This document shows, in pieces, positions 6,568 to 14,525 of a stretch of 19,669 nucleotides of DNA. The first letter of the stretch is position 1, and the number at the start of each line of letters is the position of its first letter. The stretch is from assembly GCA_937877625.1 (NCBI GenBank), contig CALFJG010000078.1:1-19669 (forward strand), in the 5' to 3' direction. The position numbers and the translations under genes are program-made. The notes under the pieces are model-generated. The model saw only the letters and a list, made by a program, of their open reading frames with translations, searched no databases and was not told the origin of the DNA. Source of the DNA: an uncultured Prevotellaceae bacterium. Its GTDB lineage: Bacteria; Bacteroidota; Bacteroidia; Bacteroidales; Bacteroidaceae.

Positions 6568-8058
6568 ATGAAGAAAAGCACAATATGGATAATAGCCGTG
6601 GTGATGGGTGTTTGTTTCTTGGCACTTATCTTGTTGGAAGCGGGGTATATTGATGACAACGTAAAGATGCGTCGGCGTCAGTTTGACACCGCCGTGCGGC
6701 GTGCGCTCTATGTGGCTGTGCGCAATGTGGAACTTGACGAAACACAACGCGGCCTGGAAATGGGATTAACCACCACACCGAGTGATACGTCCGAGTTACG
6801 TCGTGGGGCACTGGCCGATAGCTTGCAAAAAATGCCTAATGCTTGGGAGACGCAACGGCGTAGCGGAGGATTTAAGGAGGGAGAGATGGAAACGACAGAC
6901 TCTCCACAAGGCGTGAGAAACATGCGTCGTCGCCTGCGTGGTACATACAAATCGGAATATCGCCGCAATATGCTTGAGGAGGTGGTGTTTGACATCCTTT
7001 ATAAAGCCAGTGAACTGCCGCTCGATAAGCGTCTTGATTTTAACAAGCTTGACCTTTATGTGAAGAATGCACTCGGCAATGAGGGATTAAGCCTGAAGTA
7101 TCACATACGTGTGGTGACAGCCGAGGGCGAGGAGCTTTATCGCTGTCAAGACTACGATGCACGTGGGAGCGAAACATCCTATCAAACGATGCTTTTCCCT
7201 AATGACAAACAGACGCTTACGGGAAATGTTATCGTGCATTTCCCAGATATGGAAAAGTATATCTTTGCCAGTGTGCGCTTTATTATTCCGGCAATAATCT
7301 TTACGTTTATCCTACTCGTAATCTTCTGCTTCACGGTTTACATTATCTTTCGTCAGAAACGTATGACCGAGATACGCAACGACTTTATCAACAATATGAC
7401 TCACGAGTTTAAGACTCCGATCTCCACAATATCGCTGGCCTCACAAATGCTTTCCGACCAATCGGTGACGAAATCGCCTGCGCTGCTCGCTCATCTGAGC
7501 GGGATTATTAGCGATGAGACGAAGCGGCTGCGTTTTCAAGTAGAGAAAATCCTGCAGATAAGTATGTTCTCGCGCCGCAGTGGTGCCTATAAGAACAAAG
7601 AGTTAGATATGGCTCACATCGTGGAAGACGTTGTGGGTACTTTCCGACTCAAAGTGGAGAGCAGTGGTGGCACGATAGAGAGTACTATAGATGCAAAGAA
7701 GACGCGTGTGTTTGGTGATGAGATCCACTTGACTAACGTGATATTTAATCTTTTGGACAACGCCGTGAAATATAAGAGCGAGGAGCGACAGTTGGAACTC
7801 CACGTTAATGTGCGCAATACCGATGACCGCCTACGCATCATTATCAGCGACAACGGCATAGGTATTCGTAAAGACGATGTAAAAAAGATTTTCGACCGTT
7901 TCTATCGTGTTCACACCGGCAACCGTCACGACGTGAAAGGCTTTGGACTGGGGCTGGCTTATGTGAAAAACGTAATTGACTATCACAAAGGTAGCATTCG
8001 TGCTGAGAGCCATTACGGAAAAGGCACACGCTTTGTGATTGAACTACCCACAATATGA
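6568..8058 (+). CDS. rprX: RprX-type sensor histidine kinase
   Basis: Membrane sensor kinase that should autophosphorylate on His and pass the phosphate to the response regulator encoded just downstream. The 496-residue protein has a first membrane segment (about 5-23), a roughly 210-residue periplasmic sensor region (24-236), a second membrane segment (237-261), the dimerisation/phosphoacceptor box NNMTHEFKTP with His279, and an ATPase domain with NLLDNAVKY (394-402), DNGIG (428-432) and GFGLGLA (458-464). The periplasmic part is rich in Arg and Met and matches no sensor domain I can name; its ligand is unknown. Overall layout and the partner match Bacteroides RprX. The regulator gene follows after 78 bases. 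Confidence 0.9.
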   Translation: MKKSTIWIIAVVMGVCFLALILLEAGYIDDNVKMRRRQFDTAVRRALYVAVRNVELDETQRGLEMGLTTTPSDTSELRRGALADSLQKMPNAWETQRRSGGFKEGEMETTDSPQGVRNMRRRLRGTYKSEYRRNMLEEVVFDILYKASELPLDKRLDFNKLDLYVKNALGNEGLSLKYHIRVVTAEGEELYRCQDYDARGSETSYQTMLFPNDKQTLTGNVIVHFPDMEKYIFASVRFIIPAIIFTFILLVIFCFTVYIIFRQKRMTEIRNDFINNMTHEFKTPISTISLASQMLSDQSVTKSPALLAHLSGIISDETKRLRFQVEKILQISMFSRRSGAYKNKELDMAHIVEDVVGTFRLKVESSGGTIESTIDAKKTRVFGDEIHLTNVIFNLLDNAVKYKSEERQLELHVNVRNTDDRLRIIISDNGIGIRKDDVKKIFDRFYRVHTGNRHDVKGFGLGLAYVKNVIDYHKGSIRAESHYGKGTRFVIELPTI

Positions 8059-8136
8059 TAATGAACGTTTAGGACGACTTTTCTAAAAACTAAATTGTTA
8101 GAAGACAATCTTCCTAAGCCACAAAAACTAAGAGCT

Positions 8137-8841
8137 ATGAATCAGAATGAAAAAATGAGCATCCTTCTCTGCGAGGACGACGAGAATTTAGGAATGCTTC
8201 TGCGAGAGTATCTGCAAGCCAAGGGCTACGACACGACACTTTGTCCGGACGGAGAGGCTGGGTATCGCGCGTTTACATCTACACATTTCGATATGTGTGT
8301 GCTTGACGTGATGATGCCAAAGAAAGACGGCTTTACGCTCGCCGCAGATATTCGTTTGCAAAACAGCGAGGTGCCTATCATCTTTCTTACGGCCAAAACC
8401 CTAAAGCAGGATGTCGTGGAAGGTTTTAGCCTCGGTGCTGACGATTACATCACCAAGCCTTTTTCTATGGAAGAACTGACGCTGCGCATTGACGCGGTGA
8501 TGCGTCGTGTGAAAGGCCGTCGTAACGAAGACAAAGACACTTACGAGGTGGGTGATTTCGTGTTTGACACCCAGAAGCAACTCCTTATACGCGGTGAGGA
8601 GCAAACAAAACTTACAACGAAAGAGAGTGAGTTGCTCACCCTTTTGTGTGCGAAAGGCGGCGATGTGTTGCCGCGCGACTATGCGCTGAAGAGCATTTGG
8701 ATTGACGACAACTATTTCAATGCCCGCTCAATGGACGTGTATATCACCAAACTACGTAAGCACCTCAAACCAGATCCTCGTGTGGAGATAATCAACATCC
8801 ACGGCAAAGGCTACAAACTCATCACGCCGCAGCAGGGATGA
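8137..8841 (+). CDS. rprY: RprY-type OmpR-family response regulator
   Basis: DNA-binding response regulator, partner of the upstream kinase. The 234-residue protein has a receiver domain (about 8-122) with acidic pocket E13-D14-D15, phosphoacceptor Asp57 in CVLDVMMPKKDG, Thr85 and Lys107, and a C-terminal winged-helix domain (about 137-232) ending in the OmpR-type NARSMDVYITKLRKHL...IHGKGYKL. The LLCEDDENLGMLLREYLQAK opening closely resembles Bacteroides and Porphyromonas RprY, which is linked to redox and stress control. An upstream in-frame TTG at 8095 would add 14 residues, but ATG at 8137 starts the usual protein. A stable hairpin follows the gene. Confidence 0.93.
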   Translation: MNQNEKMSILLCEDDENLGMLLREYLQAKGYDTTLCPDGEAGYRAFTSTHFDMCVLDVMMPKKDGFTLAADIRLQNSEVPIIFLTAKTLKQDVVEGFSLGADDYITKPFSMEELTLRIDAVMRRVKGRRNEDKDTYEVGDFVFDTQKQLLIRGEEQTKLTTKESELLTLLCAKGGDVLPRDYALKSIWIDDNYFNARSMDVYITKLRKHLKPDPRVEIINIHGKGYKLITPQQG

Positions 8842-8901
8842 GAACAATGTTTGCCGGCCGTTCGTAATAGTGTTTATTGCCTACGGCAAAGTGCTTTTAT
8901 C

Positions 8902-8939
8902 ATAACGGCTGAAACCCTATTGAAGGCTTCAGCCGTTAT
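8902..8939. terminator. Hairpin between convergent genes
   Basis: ATAACGGCTGAA (8902-8913) pairs perfectly with TTCAGCCGTTAT (8928-8939), a 12-base-pair stem with a 14-base loop. T-rich tracts are weak on both sides. It lies between rprY and the convergent repeat-protein gene, so it may serve both directions. Confidence 0.6.
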
Positions 8940-8998
8940 AATGTTAATAGAACCCACCTATATGTTTGGGTGTTTATGAAGTGAGTGCAGACGTTTGC

Positions 8999-9466
8999 TT
9001 AATGTATCGCCACGGCTCCCACAAGGACGGGAATGGGTAAGGGATAGTCGGTGGTGAAGAGAATGTCGCTTGAATAGTTGCTTCGTCCTTTGTGAATATA
9101 GCGTCCATCGTAGTTGCATATCACATCGCTTTGATACGTGCTATTGCCTCGATAGATATATTTGCCAGAAATGGTGAGGACAATGTTGCTCTGATAAGTG
9201 GAATTGCCGCTATATAAGTGCTTTCCGTCAAACGTCATCACAATACTGCTTTGGTATGTGCTATTTCCCTTATAGACGTAGCGTCCGTCGTAGGTGAGAA
9301 TGATGTCGCTCTGATTGGTGCTGTTGCCACGAAAAAGGTGTGTGCCATCGTAAGTAAAGAGTATGTCAGAACTAAAATTTGAGTTTCCGTTGTAGATATA
9401 TACCCTGCTTTGCGCGGCAAGCATCAATGGTAAGAGCAAGAGCGAGAGAATAAGAGTGCGTTTCAT
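8999..9466 (-). CDS. Secreted protein of 20-residue repeats, unknown function
   Basis: A 155-residue protein I cannot assign. It opens with a clear signal peptide (about 1-19, cleavage near LAAQS). Residues 28-127 are five full 20-residue repeats and 128-140 a sixth partial one; each has the pattern N-S-x3-S-[DSN]-[IV], two hydrophobic residues, T or N, [YF]-D-G (I-S-G in repeat four), then a short aromatic strand ending [RKS]-G. Alternating polar and beta-branched residues suggest two short beta strands per repeat, hence a beta-solenoid or beta-propeller-like shape. The tail (141-155) is hydrophobic, without a sorting motif I recognise. It is probably periplasmic or surface located. It lies 75 bases downstream of the dehydrogenase gene on the same strand, possibly with its own promoter (TTTCTTTG, a near match, at 9493-9486). 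Confidence 0.8.
   Translation of the reverse strand: MKRTLILSLLLLPLMLAAQSRVYIYNGNSNFSSDILFTYDGTHLFRGNSTNQSDIILTYDGRYVYKGNSTYQSSIVMTFDGKHLYSGNSTYQSNIVLTISGKYIYRGNSTYQSDVICNYDGRYIHKGRSNYSSDILFTTDYPLPIPVLVGAVAIH
9047..9385 (-). repeat. 60-base coding repeats
   Basis: The 20-residue protein repeats correspond to a 60-base period in the DNA, residues 28-140 of the gene. The copies have diverged at the DNA level but share stretches such as the GGCAATAGCAC-like junction encoding GNST. The array most likely grew by duplication within the gene. Confidence 0.75.
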
Positions 9467-9541
9467 AAGGCAGTGTATTTTGTTCCAAAGAAAAAGAATA
9501 ATATGGCAAAACGACGACAGGATTGATAATCCTCTCCCACC

Positions 9542-10771
9542 TTAATTGAGTTCCAAATCTACATCGTGGAGTTCGTGCCAGGGCAGGCCTTGTTTGTTGA
9601 GTTCTTCCATAAAGGGATCGGGATCGAACTCTTCTACGTTGTGTACGCCGGGTTTTCTCCACAACCCGAGCATAAACATACGCGCTCCGATGCATGCTGG
9701 TACGCCCGTGGTATAGCTCACGCCTTGCATGCCTGTTTCTTCATAGGCGGCTTGGTGTGAGCAGTTGTTATATATATAATAGGTGTGTTCTTTGCCATCG
9801 TTGCCGATGCCTCGGATACGGCAGCCGATGCTTGTCTGCCCGGTGTAGTTCTCGCCGAGTTCTTGTGGGTTGGGTAGTACGGCTTTGAGGAATTGCAGCG
9901 GCACAATTTTTACGCGTGCTGTGCCTGTTCCGTCGGCTAAGGGCGCGTCGTATTCTATCTCATCGATGCGGCTCATTCCGATGTTTTGAATTACTTCAAG
10001 ATGCTTAAGGTATTGCTGGCCGAATGTCATCCAGAATCGAGCACGGCGAATGGTGGGGTAGTTGAGTACGAGGCTTTCTATTTCTTCGTGGTGGAGCAAG
10101 TAACTATCGCGCGGTCCTATTTCGGGATAGGTGAGGTCTTGGTGTATCTCCAGCGGTTTCGTTTCTATCCATTGTCCATTTTCCCAATAGAGTCCTTTCT
10201 GTGTGATTTCGCGGATATTGATTTCAGGATTAAAATTGGTGGCAAAGGCTTTGTGGTGGTCGCCGGCGTTGCAATCTACGATATCTAAGTATTGTATTTC
10301 GTTGAAGTGGTGTTTGGCGGCATAGGCGGTGAAGATGCTTGTTACGCCGGGGTCAAAACCGCACCCGAGTATAGCAGTGAGGCCAGCTTGTTCAAACCGC
10401 TCGCGATAGGCCCACTGCCACGAGTATTCAAAGTGGGCTTCGTCCTTGGGCTCGTAGTTGGCGGTGTCGAGGTACGAGCAGCCGTGTGCCAGGCAGGCAT
10501 CCATAATAGTGAGGTCCTGATAGGGTAGGGCGAGGTTCATTACGAGGTCGGGCTGAAAGTCGCGGAACAACGCTACGAGGTCTTCCACGTTGTCGGCATC
10601 TACTTTAGCTGTACGAATGTCTTCGCGTCCTATGGCTTTAACAATAGCATCGCACTTGCTCTTGGTGCGCGAGGCTATCATAATGTCGGTAAAAACATCG
10701 CTGTTTTGTGCTACTTTATGTGCGGCGACGGTAGCTACACCGCCGGCACCGATAATAAGAACTCTTCCCAT
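9542..10771 (-). CDS. Carboxynorspermidine / carboxyspermidine dehydrogenase
   Basis: Saccharopine dehydrogenase-fold enzyme predicted to condense aspartate semialdehyde with a diamine (putrescine or 1,3-diaminopropane) and reduce the Schiff base with NADPH, giving carboxyspermidine or carboxynorspermidine, a step of the alternative polyamine pathway known in Vibrio and Bacteroides. The 409-residue protein begins with a Rossmann motif GAGGVA (8-13), followed by SRTKSKC (cofactor 2'-phosphate region) and the family stretches MNLALPYQDLTIMDACL, LDTANYEP and GCGFDPGVTSIF; the C-terminal TTGVPACIGARM fits too. The decarboxylase partner (NspC type) is not in this window. It lies 35 bases downstream of the GH20 gene on the same strand, so they may be cotranscribed without an obvious shared role. 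The choice of substrate is uncertain. Confidence 0.88.
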   Translation of the reverse strand: MGRVLIIGAGGVATVAAHKVAQNSDVFTDIMIASRTKSKCDAIVKAIGREDIRTAKVDADNVEDLVALFRDFQPDLVMNLALPYQDLTIMDACLAHGCSYLDTANYEPKDEAHFEYSWQWAYRERFEQAGLTAILGCGFDPGVTSIFTAYAAKHHFNEIQYLDIVDCNAGDHHKAFATNFNPEINIREITQKGLYWENGQWIETKPLEIHQDLTYPEIGPRDSYLLHHEEIESLVLNYPTIRRARFWMTFGQQYLKHLEVIQNIGMSRIDEIEYDAPLADGTGTARVKIVPLQFLKAVLPNPQELGENYTGQTSIGCRIRGIGNDGKEHTYYIYNNCSHQAAYEETGMQGVSYTTGVPACIGARMFMLGLWRKPGVHNVEEFDPDPFMEELNKQGLPWHELHDVDLELN

Positions 10772-10806
10772 AGTGAAGTGCTTTGATTATTTAGTCGTTT
10801 GTGTTT

Positions 10807-12966
10807 TTAGTAGTTTTCCACCTGTTCTAATCGCCACGTGCCGGGGTGGCACAGCTGTTCATCTGTGCCAAAAGTGACAGTGCCGCTACTGGTGGCTTCA
10901 AGCACTTTGCCATCGGCGCGGCGAAGCAACACGCTACCGGCTATATACGAGTAGTGTCCGGCGGGTTGTGTGGCTTTTTCAATGTTTACAAGTAGCTTGA
11001 CGTTCGGGTCTGCGACGTTGACAAACTCAAACGTTTCGTTATTTGCCTTTCGACAAGTCCACATTTCGCTCTCGCTGTTTTGTGGCGTATAGTGCAGGTG
11101 TAGGCCTTCGCCTGCTTTGGCGTAGAGTGTGCTGCCGGCGTATTTGGCCAGATACCAGTTTGAGGCTGATATAATATGATATGTGGTGCCGTCTTCGGGC
11201 ATAGAGATGGGTGTACGTTTGAAAGCTGCTAAGGCGGCGGGAAAGTTGTTGTTCCACAGAGCGCGACGCAACTTGTCGTAGGCGCGAGCTGCAGGATAGC
11301 CGGGCTGTCCTGCGTGAGCATTCAGCAAAATGTGTTGTGCTTCGCGGCGCACACTGTCTAACGGTGAGAGTGTGGGCTGGTCAAAGTAGTGGCGGGCGTA
11401 GGTGTAGCCCATAATGTCTAAGAGCTCATCGTGGCTCTGCAAGCGTGTGCGAAAGTCTATCCATCGTTTCTCCGAGGGGGGCAACCAACCATTTTCTGCC
11501 ACAGCAAGTAAGCGTGGCAGCATTTGATACTCGGCTTGGGCATTGTTGCAGCAACTCTCTGTCCAAAGGTTGCCTTGTGTGCCGAGGCAGAGTTTTTCTT
11601 TGCCTACCATTTTTTCCACAGGATTCATTTGGTAGATGCCTTCCACGGTGTTCACGTCTAAGGGGCCATAGCCTCCTTGGTACACCTCGCAAATGTCAGC
11701 GTCTTCGGGTTTTACTTGAATAAGGTCAAGATACATCGGATAGTTGGGTACGCTGATACATTCAAAATCGCGTGCGGCGGCTTGTTCTGTAAACTTCAGT
11801 CCGCGCCAACACATAATGACCGGTCGTATGCGGTTGCTGTCGTTCCAATGAGCCAAAAGCTCGTCCCACACGATGATGTCTTTCCCGTATTCGTCTTTCA
11901 ACCAAGTGCCGAGTTTCTCCACCAACCACGATTGTAGCTCCTCTACGCCTTTCAGCCCGTTTTGCTCCACACGTTGCAGGCACAGTGCGTTATTTTTCCA
12001 TTCATCGGTAGGACACTCGTCACCGCCGAGGTGGATATAGCGATAGGGAAATACTTCGCAAACGTGGCGCAACACACATTTTAGAAAATCTATCACGCGA
12101 TCATCGCCCACATTGAGTACTTCTTTCGATACACCTTGAAACACGCGCACGCTTACTTGCCGGTCGGGTTGGCAACCCAGCTCGGGATATGCGGCTACGG
12201 CGGCTACCATGTGTCCTGGCAGGTCTATTTCGGGAATAATCTCTATGCCAAGTTCTGCGGCGTAGTTTACTATTTCGCGAAGGTCGTCAAGTGTATAATA
12301 CATCCCCTCGCCGTAGCGAGTGTCGTCGTAGAAGAACGGCTGACGTCCCTTGTTGGTGAGCGACGAGTCGCGCACGGCCCCCACTTCTGTGAGCCTCGGA
12401 TATTCAGGTATCTCTATGCGCCAACCTTGGTCGTCGGTGAGATGCCAGTGAAAGCGGTTGAGCTTATAGAAATGCATAATGTCAAGTACGCGCTTTATCT
12501 GCTCTTTATCGAAAAAGTGGCGCGAAACATCAAGCATAAAGCCGCGGTGCGAAAAGTTAGGAGCATCCTCTATATATATATAAGGTATGTCGGCGCGGTT
12601 GCCGTTTTGGTTGAGCATCAGGAGTTGTTCTATCGTTACTGCAGCATAGTCTGCCCCCGACGGGCTATGAGCCGTGATGTCAACGCCGTGCTCGTCAATA
12701 CGCAGCTGGTAGCCTTCTTCGGGAATGATGCCTTCCCTGTCATACCAAAGGGATATCTGGTACTCCTCTGAAAAATTGTTTCCTCCAAATTCCTTGTAGT
12801 TGTCAACCACTGCGGTGAGTTCCTCCAAAAAGGCGGCAACATCGTCAACGACCAGTGTGCCGTTGCCAGCTTGGCACGTTCTGGGGCGGGGAATGATATC
12901 GTAGTTTTGAGCCAAAAGCGGCATTGCAGCAAATAATAGTACTGCGGCAAACAAAAGTTTTTTCAT
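10807..12966 (-). CDS. Secreted beta-N-acetylhexosaminidase (GH20)
   Basis: Exo-acting glycosidase expected to remove terminal N-acetylglucosamine or N-acetylgalactosamine from host or microbial glycans. The 719-residue protein has a signal peptide (1-19, cleavage before QNYDIIP), a GH20 N-terminal alpha/beta domain (about 21-130), and the catalytic barrel (about 137-500) with RGFMLDVSRHF, HWHLTDDQGWR, EIDLPGH and the catalytic pair Asp316-Glu317 in HLGGDECP; W467 in GNLWTE is the usual late substrate-stacking motif. From about 585 on there is an extra C-terminal region (YHIISASNWYLAKYAG...GTWRLEQVENY) that looks like a small beta-rich, perhaps carbohydrate-binding, domain. No lipoprotein cysteine follows the signal peptide. 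It is divergent from ackA. Confidence 0.93.
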   Translation of the reverse strand: MKKLLFAAVLLFAAMPLLAQNYDIIPRPRTCQAGNGTLVVDDVAAFLEELTAVVDNYKEFGGNNFSEEYQISLWYDREGIIPEEGYQLRIDEHGVDITAHSPSGADYAAVTIEQLLMLNQNGNRADIPYIYIEDAPNFSHRGFMLDVSRHFFDKEQIKRVLDIMHFYKLNRFHWHLTDDQGWRIEIPEYPRLTEVGAVRDSSLTNKGRQPFFYDDTRYGEGMYYTLDDLREIVNYAAELGIEIIPEIDLPGHMVAAVAAYPELGCQPDRQVSVRVFQGVSKEVLNVGDDRVIDFLKCVLRHVCEVFPYRYIHLGGDECPTDEWKNNALCLQRVEQNGLKGVEELQSWLVEKLGTWLKDEYGKDIIVWDELLAHWNDSNRIRPVIMCWRGLKFTEQAAARDFECISVPNYPMYLDLIQVKPEDADICEVYQGGYGPLDVNTVEGIYQMNPVEKMVGKEKLCLGTQGNLWTESCCNNAQAEYQMLPRLLAVAENGWLPPSEKRWIDFRTRLQSHDELLDIMGYTYARHYFDQPTLSPLDSVRREAQHILLNAHAGQPGYPAARAYDKLRRALWNNNFPAALAAFKRTPISMPEDGTTYHIISASNWYLAKYAGSTLYAKAGEGLHLHYTPQNSESEMWTCRKANNETFEFVNVADPNVKLLVNIEKATQPAGHYSYIAGSVLLRRADGKVLEATSSGTVTFGTDEQLCHPGTWRLEQVENY

Positions 12967-12995
12967 AGCTACGGAAGTTTGGCTTATTGTGTCTG

Positions 12996-13003
12996 CAAAT
13001 TTA
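12996..13003 (-). promoter_or_regulatory. -7 element for the GH20 gene
   Basis: On the minus strand this reads TAAATTTG, matching TAnnTTTG, 29 bases upstream of the GH20 start codon. A TTTG upstream lies only 14 bases away, shorter than normal. Confidence 0.5.
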
Positions 13004-13041
13004 GGTAATTCTCTCTACAAAGGCCGTTTCGTCAATCCATT

Positions 13042-13053
13042 TTTTGTACAAAA
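13042..13053. promoter_or_regulatory. Perfect 12-base palindrome between divergent genes
   Basis: TTTTGTACAAAA is its own reverse complement. It lies between the GH20 and ackA promoters, in a position where a dimeric regulator could act on either gene. No regulator is assigned. Confidence 0.4.
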
Positions 13054-13121
13054 GGAAGCGACTTGGTGTGTAGCAGTGCCATATTAAAGGGCTACGAAGA
13101 AGCAAAGTCGGAAAAAAGCAC

Positions 13122-13129
13122 TACTTTTG
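13122..13129 (+). promoter_or_regulatory. -7 element for ackA
   Basis: TACTTTTG followed by C matches TAnnTTTG and lies 39 bases upstream of the ackA ATG. No good -33 box is visible. Confidence 0.55.
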
Positions 13130-13168
13130 CGAGCGAAACGAAAAATAAACGCTGTATTTAAGAATACT

Positions 13169-14359
13169 ATGAAAATCCTTGTTATCAACTGCGGCTCTTC
13201 GTCAATTAAATATAAGCTTTATGCGATGGAGACCGAAACCGTGTTAGCTGCTGGCGGCATAGAGAAAATTGGCCTGCAGGGTGCTTTTATCAAGTACAAA
13301 CTACCTTCTGGTGAATCGTGTATCAAAGAGGCCGACATCCCCTCCCACACCGAGGGCATCCGTCTGATGTTCGACACCCTTCTCTCTCCCGAGGTAGGTG
13401 CCTTGAAGAGCCTTGACGAGATAAGTGCTGCCGGCCACCGCATCGTGGCAGGAGGTACCTACACCGAGAGCCAAGTAGTGACACCTGAAATGCTTGAAGG
13501 TTGGAAACCCTTTATGGGCCTCGCCCCGCTTCACAGTCCTGCCCATCTCAAAGGCTACGAAGCAGTGCGCGCCTTGCTGCCCGACTTGAAGCAAGTATTT
13601 GTCTTCGACACTGCATTCCATCAGACTATGCCGCCAAAGGCCTATTTCTATGCTTTGCCCTATAAGTACTATACCGATTACCACATCCGTCGCTATGGTG
13701 CCCACGGCACAAGCCATCGCTTTGTTACCGCACGTGTGGGCGATTACCTCGGAGTGGATGTCAAGGAGAAGAAAATCATCACCTGCCACATCGGTAATGG
13801 AGCCAGTATTAGTGCGGTGAAGCATGGCCGGTGTGTGGATACCTCTATGGGTCTTACACCGTTGGAGGGGCTTATGATGGGTACGCGCACGGGCGATATT
13901 GACTCCTCCGCCATACTTACCATTATGGAAAAAGAAGGCCTCACCACACAGCAAGCCAACGACTTGCTTAATAAGCAGAGCGGTATGAAAGGCTTTACCG
14001 GCGTGTCGAGTGATATGCGAGAAATTGGCGCGGCGATTGAGGCGGGCAACGAGCGTTGCCAGATAGCTCTTGATATGTACACCTATCGCATTAAAAAGTA
14101 CATCGGCAGTTATGCTGCTGCTATGGGTGGCGTGGATATTGTGGTGTTCACTGCCGGCGTGGGTGAGCATCAGTGGGATGTGCGCGAGGCAGCCTGCACT
14201 GATATGGAGTTCCTCGGCATAAAACTCGACGTGGAGAAAAATCGTAGCATCAACGGCGAGGAAGCCGTAATCTCCACGCCCGACAGCCCCGTCACCGTGT
14301 GCGTTATTCCTACCGATGAAGAACTGCTCATCGCCCGCGATACACAAGCACTGGTGTAA
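13169..14359 (+). CDS. ackA: Acetate kinase
   Basis: Interconverts acetyl phosphate plus ADP and acetate plus ATP, the ATP-yielding step of acetate fermentation. The 396-residue protein keeps the catalytic and binding residues of the family: Asn7 in INCGSSSIKYKLY, Arg91 in AAGHRIVAGG, Asp147 in FDTAFHQTMP, His179 in GAHGTSHRF, Arg240 in GTRTGDID, and Glu384 in TDEELLIARD. The start at 13169 gives the standard N-terminus; an in-frame TTG 14 codons upstream falls inside the promoter. Phosphotransacetylase (pta), often next to ackA, is not adjacent: the upstream neighbour is a divergent glycosidase gene and a terminator follows, so this ackA seems to be a single-gene unit. Confidence 0.97.
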   Translation: MKILVINCGSSSIKYKLYAMETETVLAAGGIEKIGLQGAFIKYKLPSGESCIKEADIPSHTEGIRLMFDTLLSPEVGALKSLDEISAAGHRIVAGGTYTESQVVTPEMLEGWKPFMGLAPLHSPAHLKGYEAVRALLPDLKQVFVFDTAFHQTMPPKAYFYALPYKYYTDYHIRRYGAHGTSHRFVTARVGDYLGVDVKEKKIITCHIGNGASISAVKHGRCVDTSMGLTPLEGLMMGTRTGDIDSSAILTIMEKEGLTTQQANDLLNKQSGMKGFTGVSSDMREIGAAIEAGNERCQIALDMYTYRIKKYIGSYAAAMGGVDIVVFTAGVGEHQWDVREAACTDMEFLGIKLDVEKNRSINGEEAVISTPDSPVTVCVIPTDEELLIARDTQALV

Positions 14360-14395
14360 TTCTTGAGAGCGTTTCATAGCGAAAAAGTTGTTAAG

Positions 14396-14441
14396 CCTCG
14401 CGCTGTTTATCTTAAAAATGGTAAAGTGCGAGGTGTTTTTT
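14396..14441 (+). terminator. ackA terminator
   Basis: CCTCGCGCT (14396-14404) pairs with AGTGCGAGG (14425-14433) with one G-U, extended inward by TTTATC / GGTAAA, and is followed by TGTTTTTT. The end of its T tract is also the -33 region of the next gene's promoter. Confidence 0.85.
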
Positions 14442-14470
14442 GCATAAAAAGGTAGAAATCTTTACCTTTG
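14439..14470 (+). promoter_or_regulatory. Promoter of the TonB-domain gene
   Basis: TTTG (14439-14442), exactly 20 bases, then TACCTTTG (14463-14470) followed by CAG: a textbook Bacteroidetes promoter. Start of transcription near 14477, leader about 50 bases. Confidence 0.75.
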
Positions 14471-14525
14471 CAGCCACAAGAAGTCTTTACTCGTTGCACC
14501 TAATTTCGTAAATATTCTTTTTGTT

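Noticed and set aside
6432..6653. 73-codon frame overlapping the terminator and the rprX start
   Set aside because: It starts inside the terminator hairpin and overlaps the rprX start in another frame.
9519..9533. AGGATT/AATCCT hairpin after the polyamine dehydrogenase gene
   Set aside because: Six pairs with a three-base loop and no T run; too weak to call a terminator.
13301..14377. Long minus-strand frame opposite ackA
   Set aside because: Antisense shadow of ackA, with no domain of its own.
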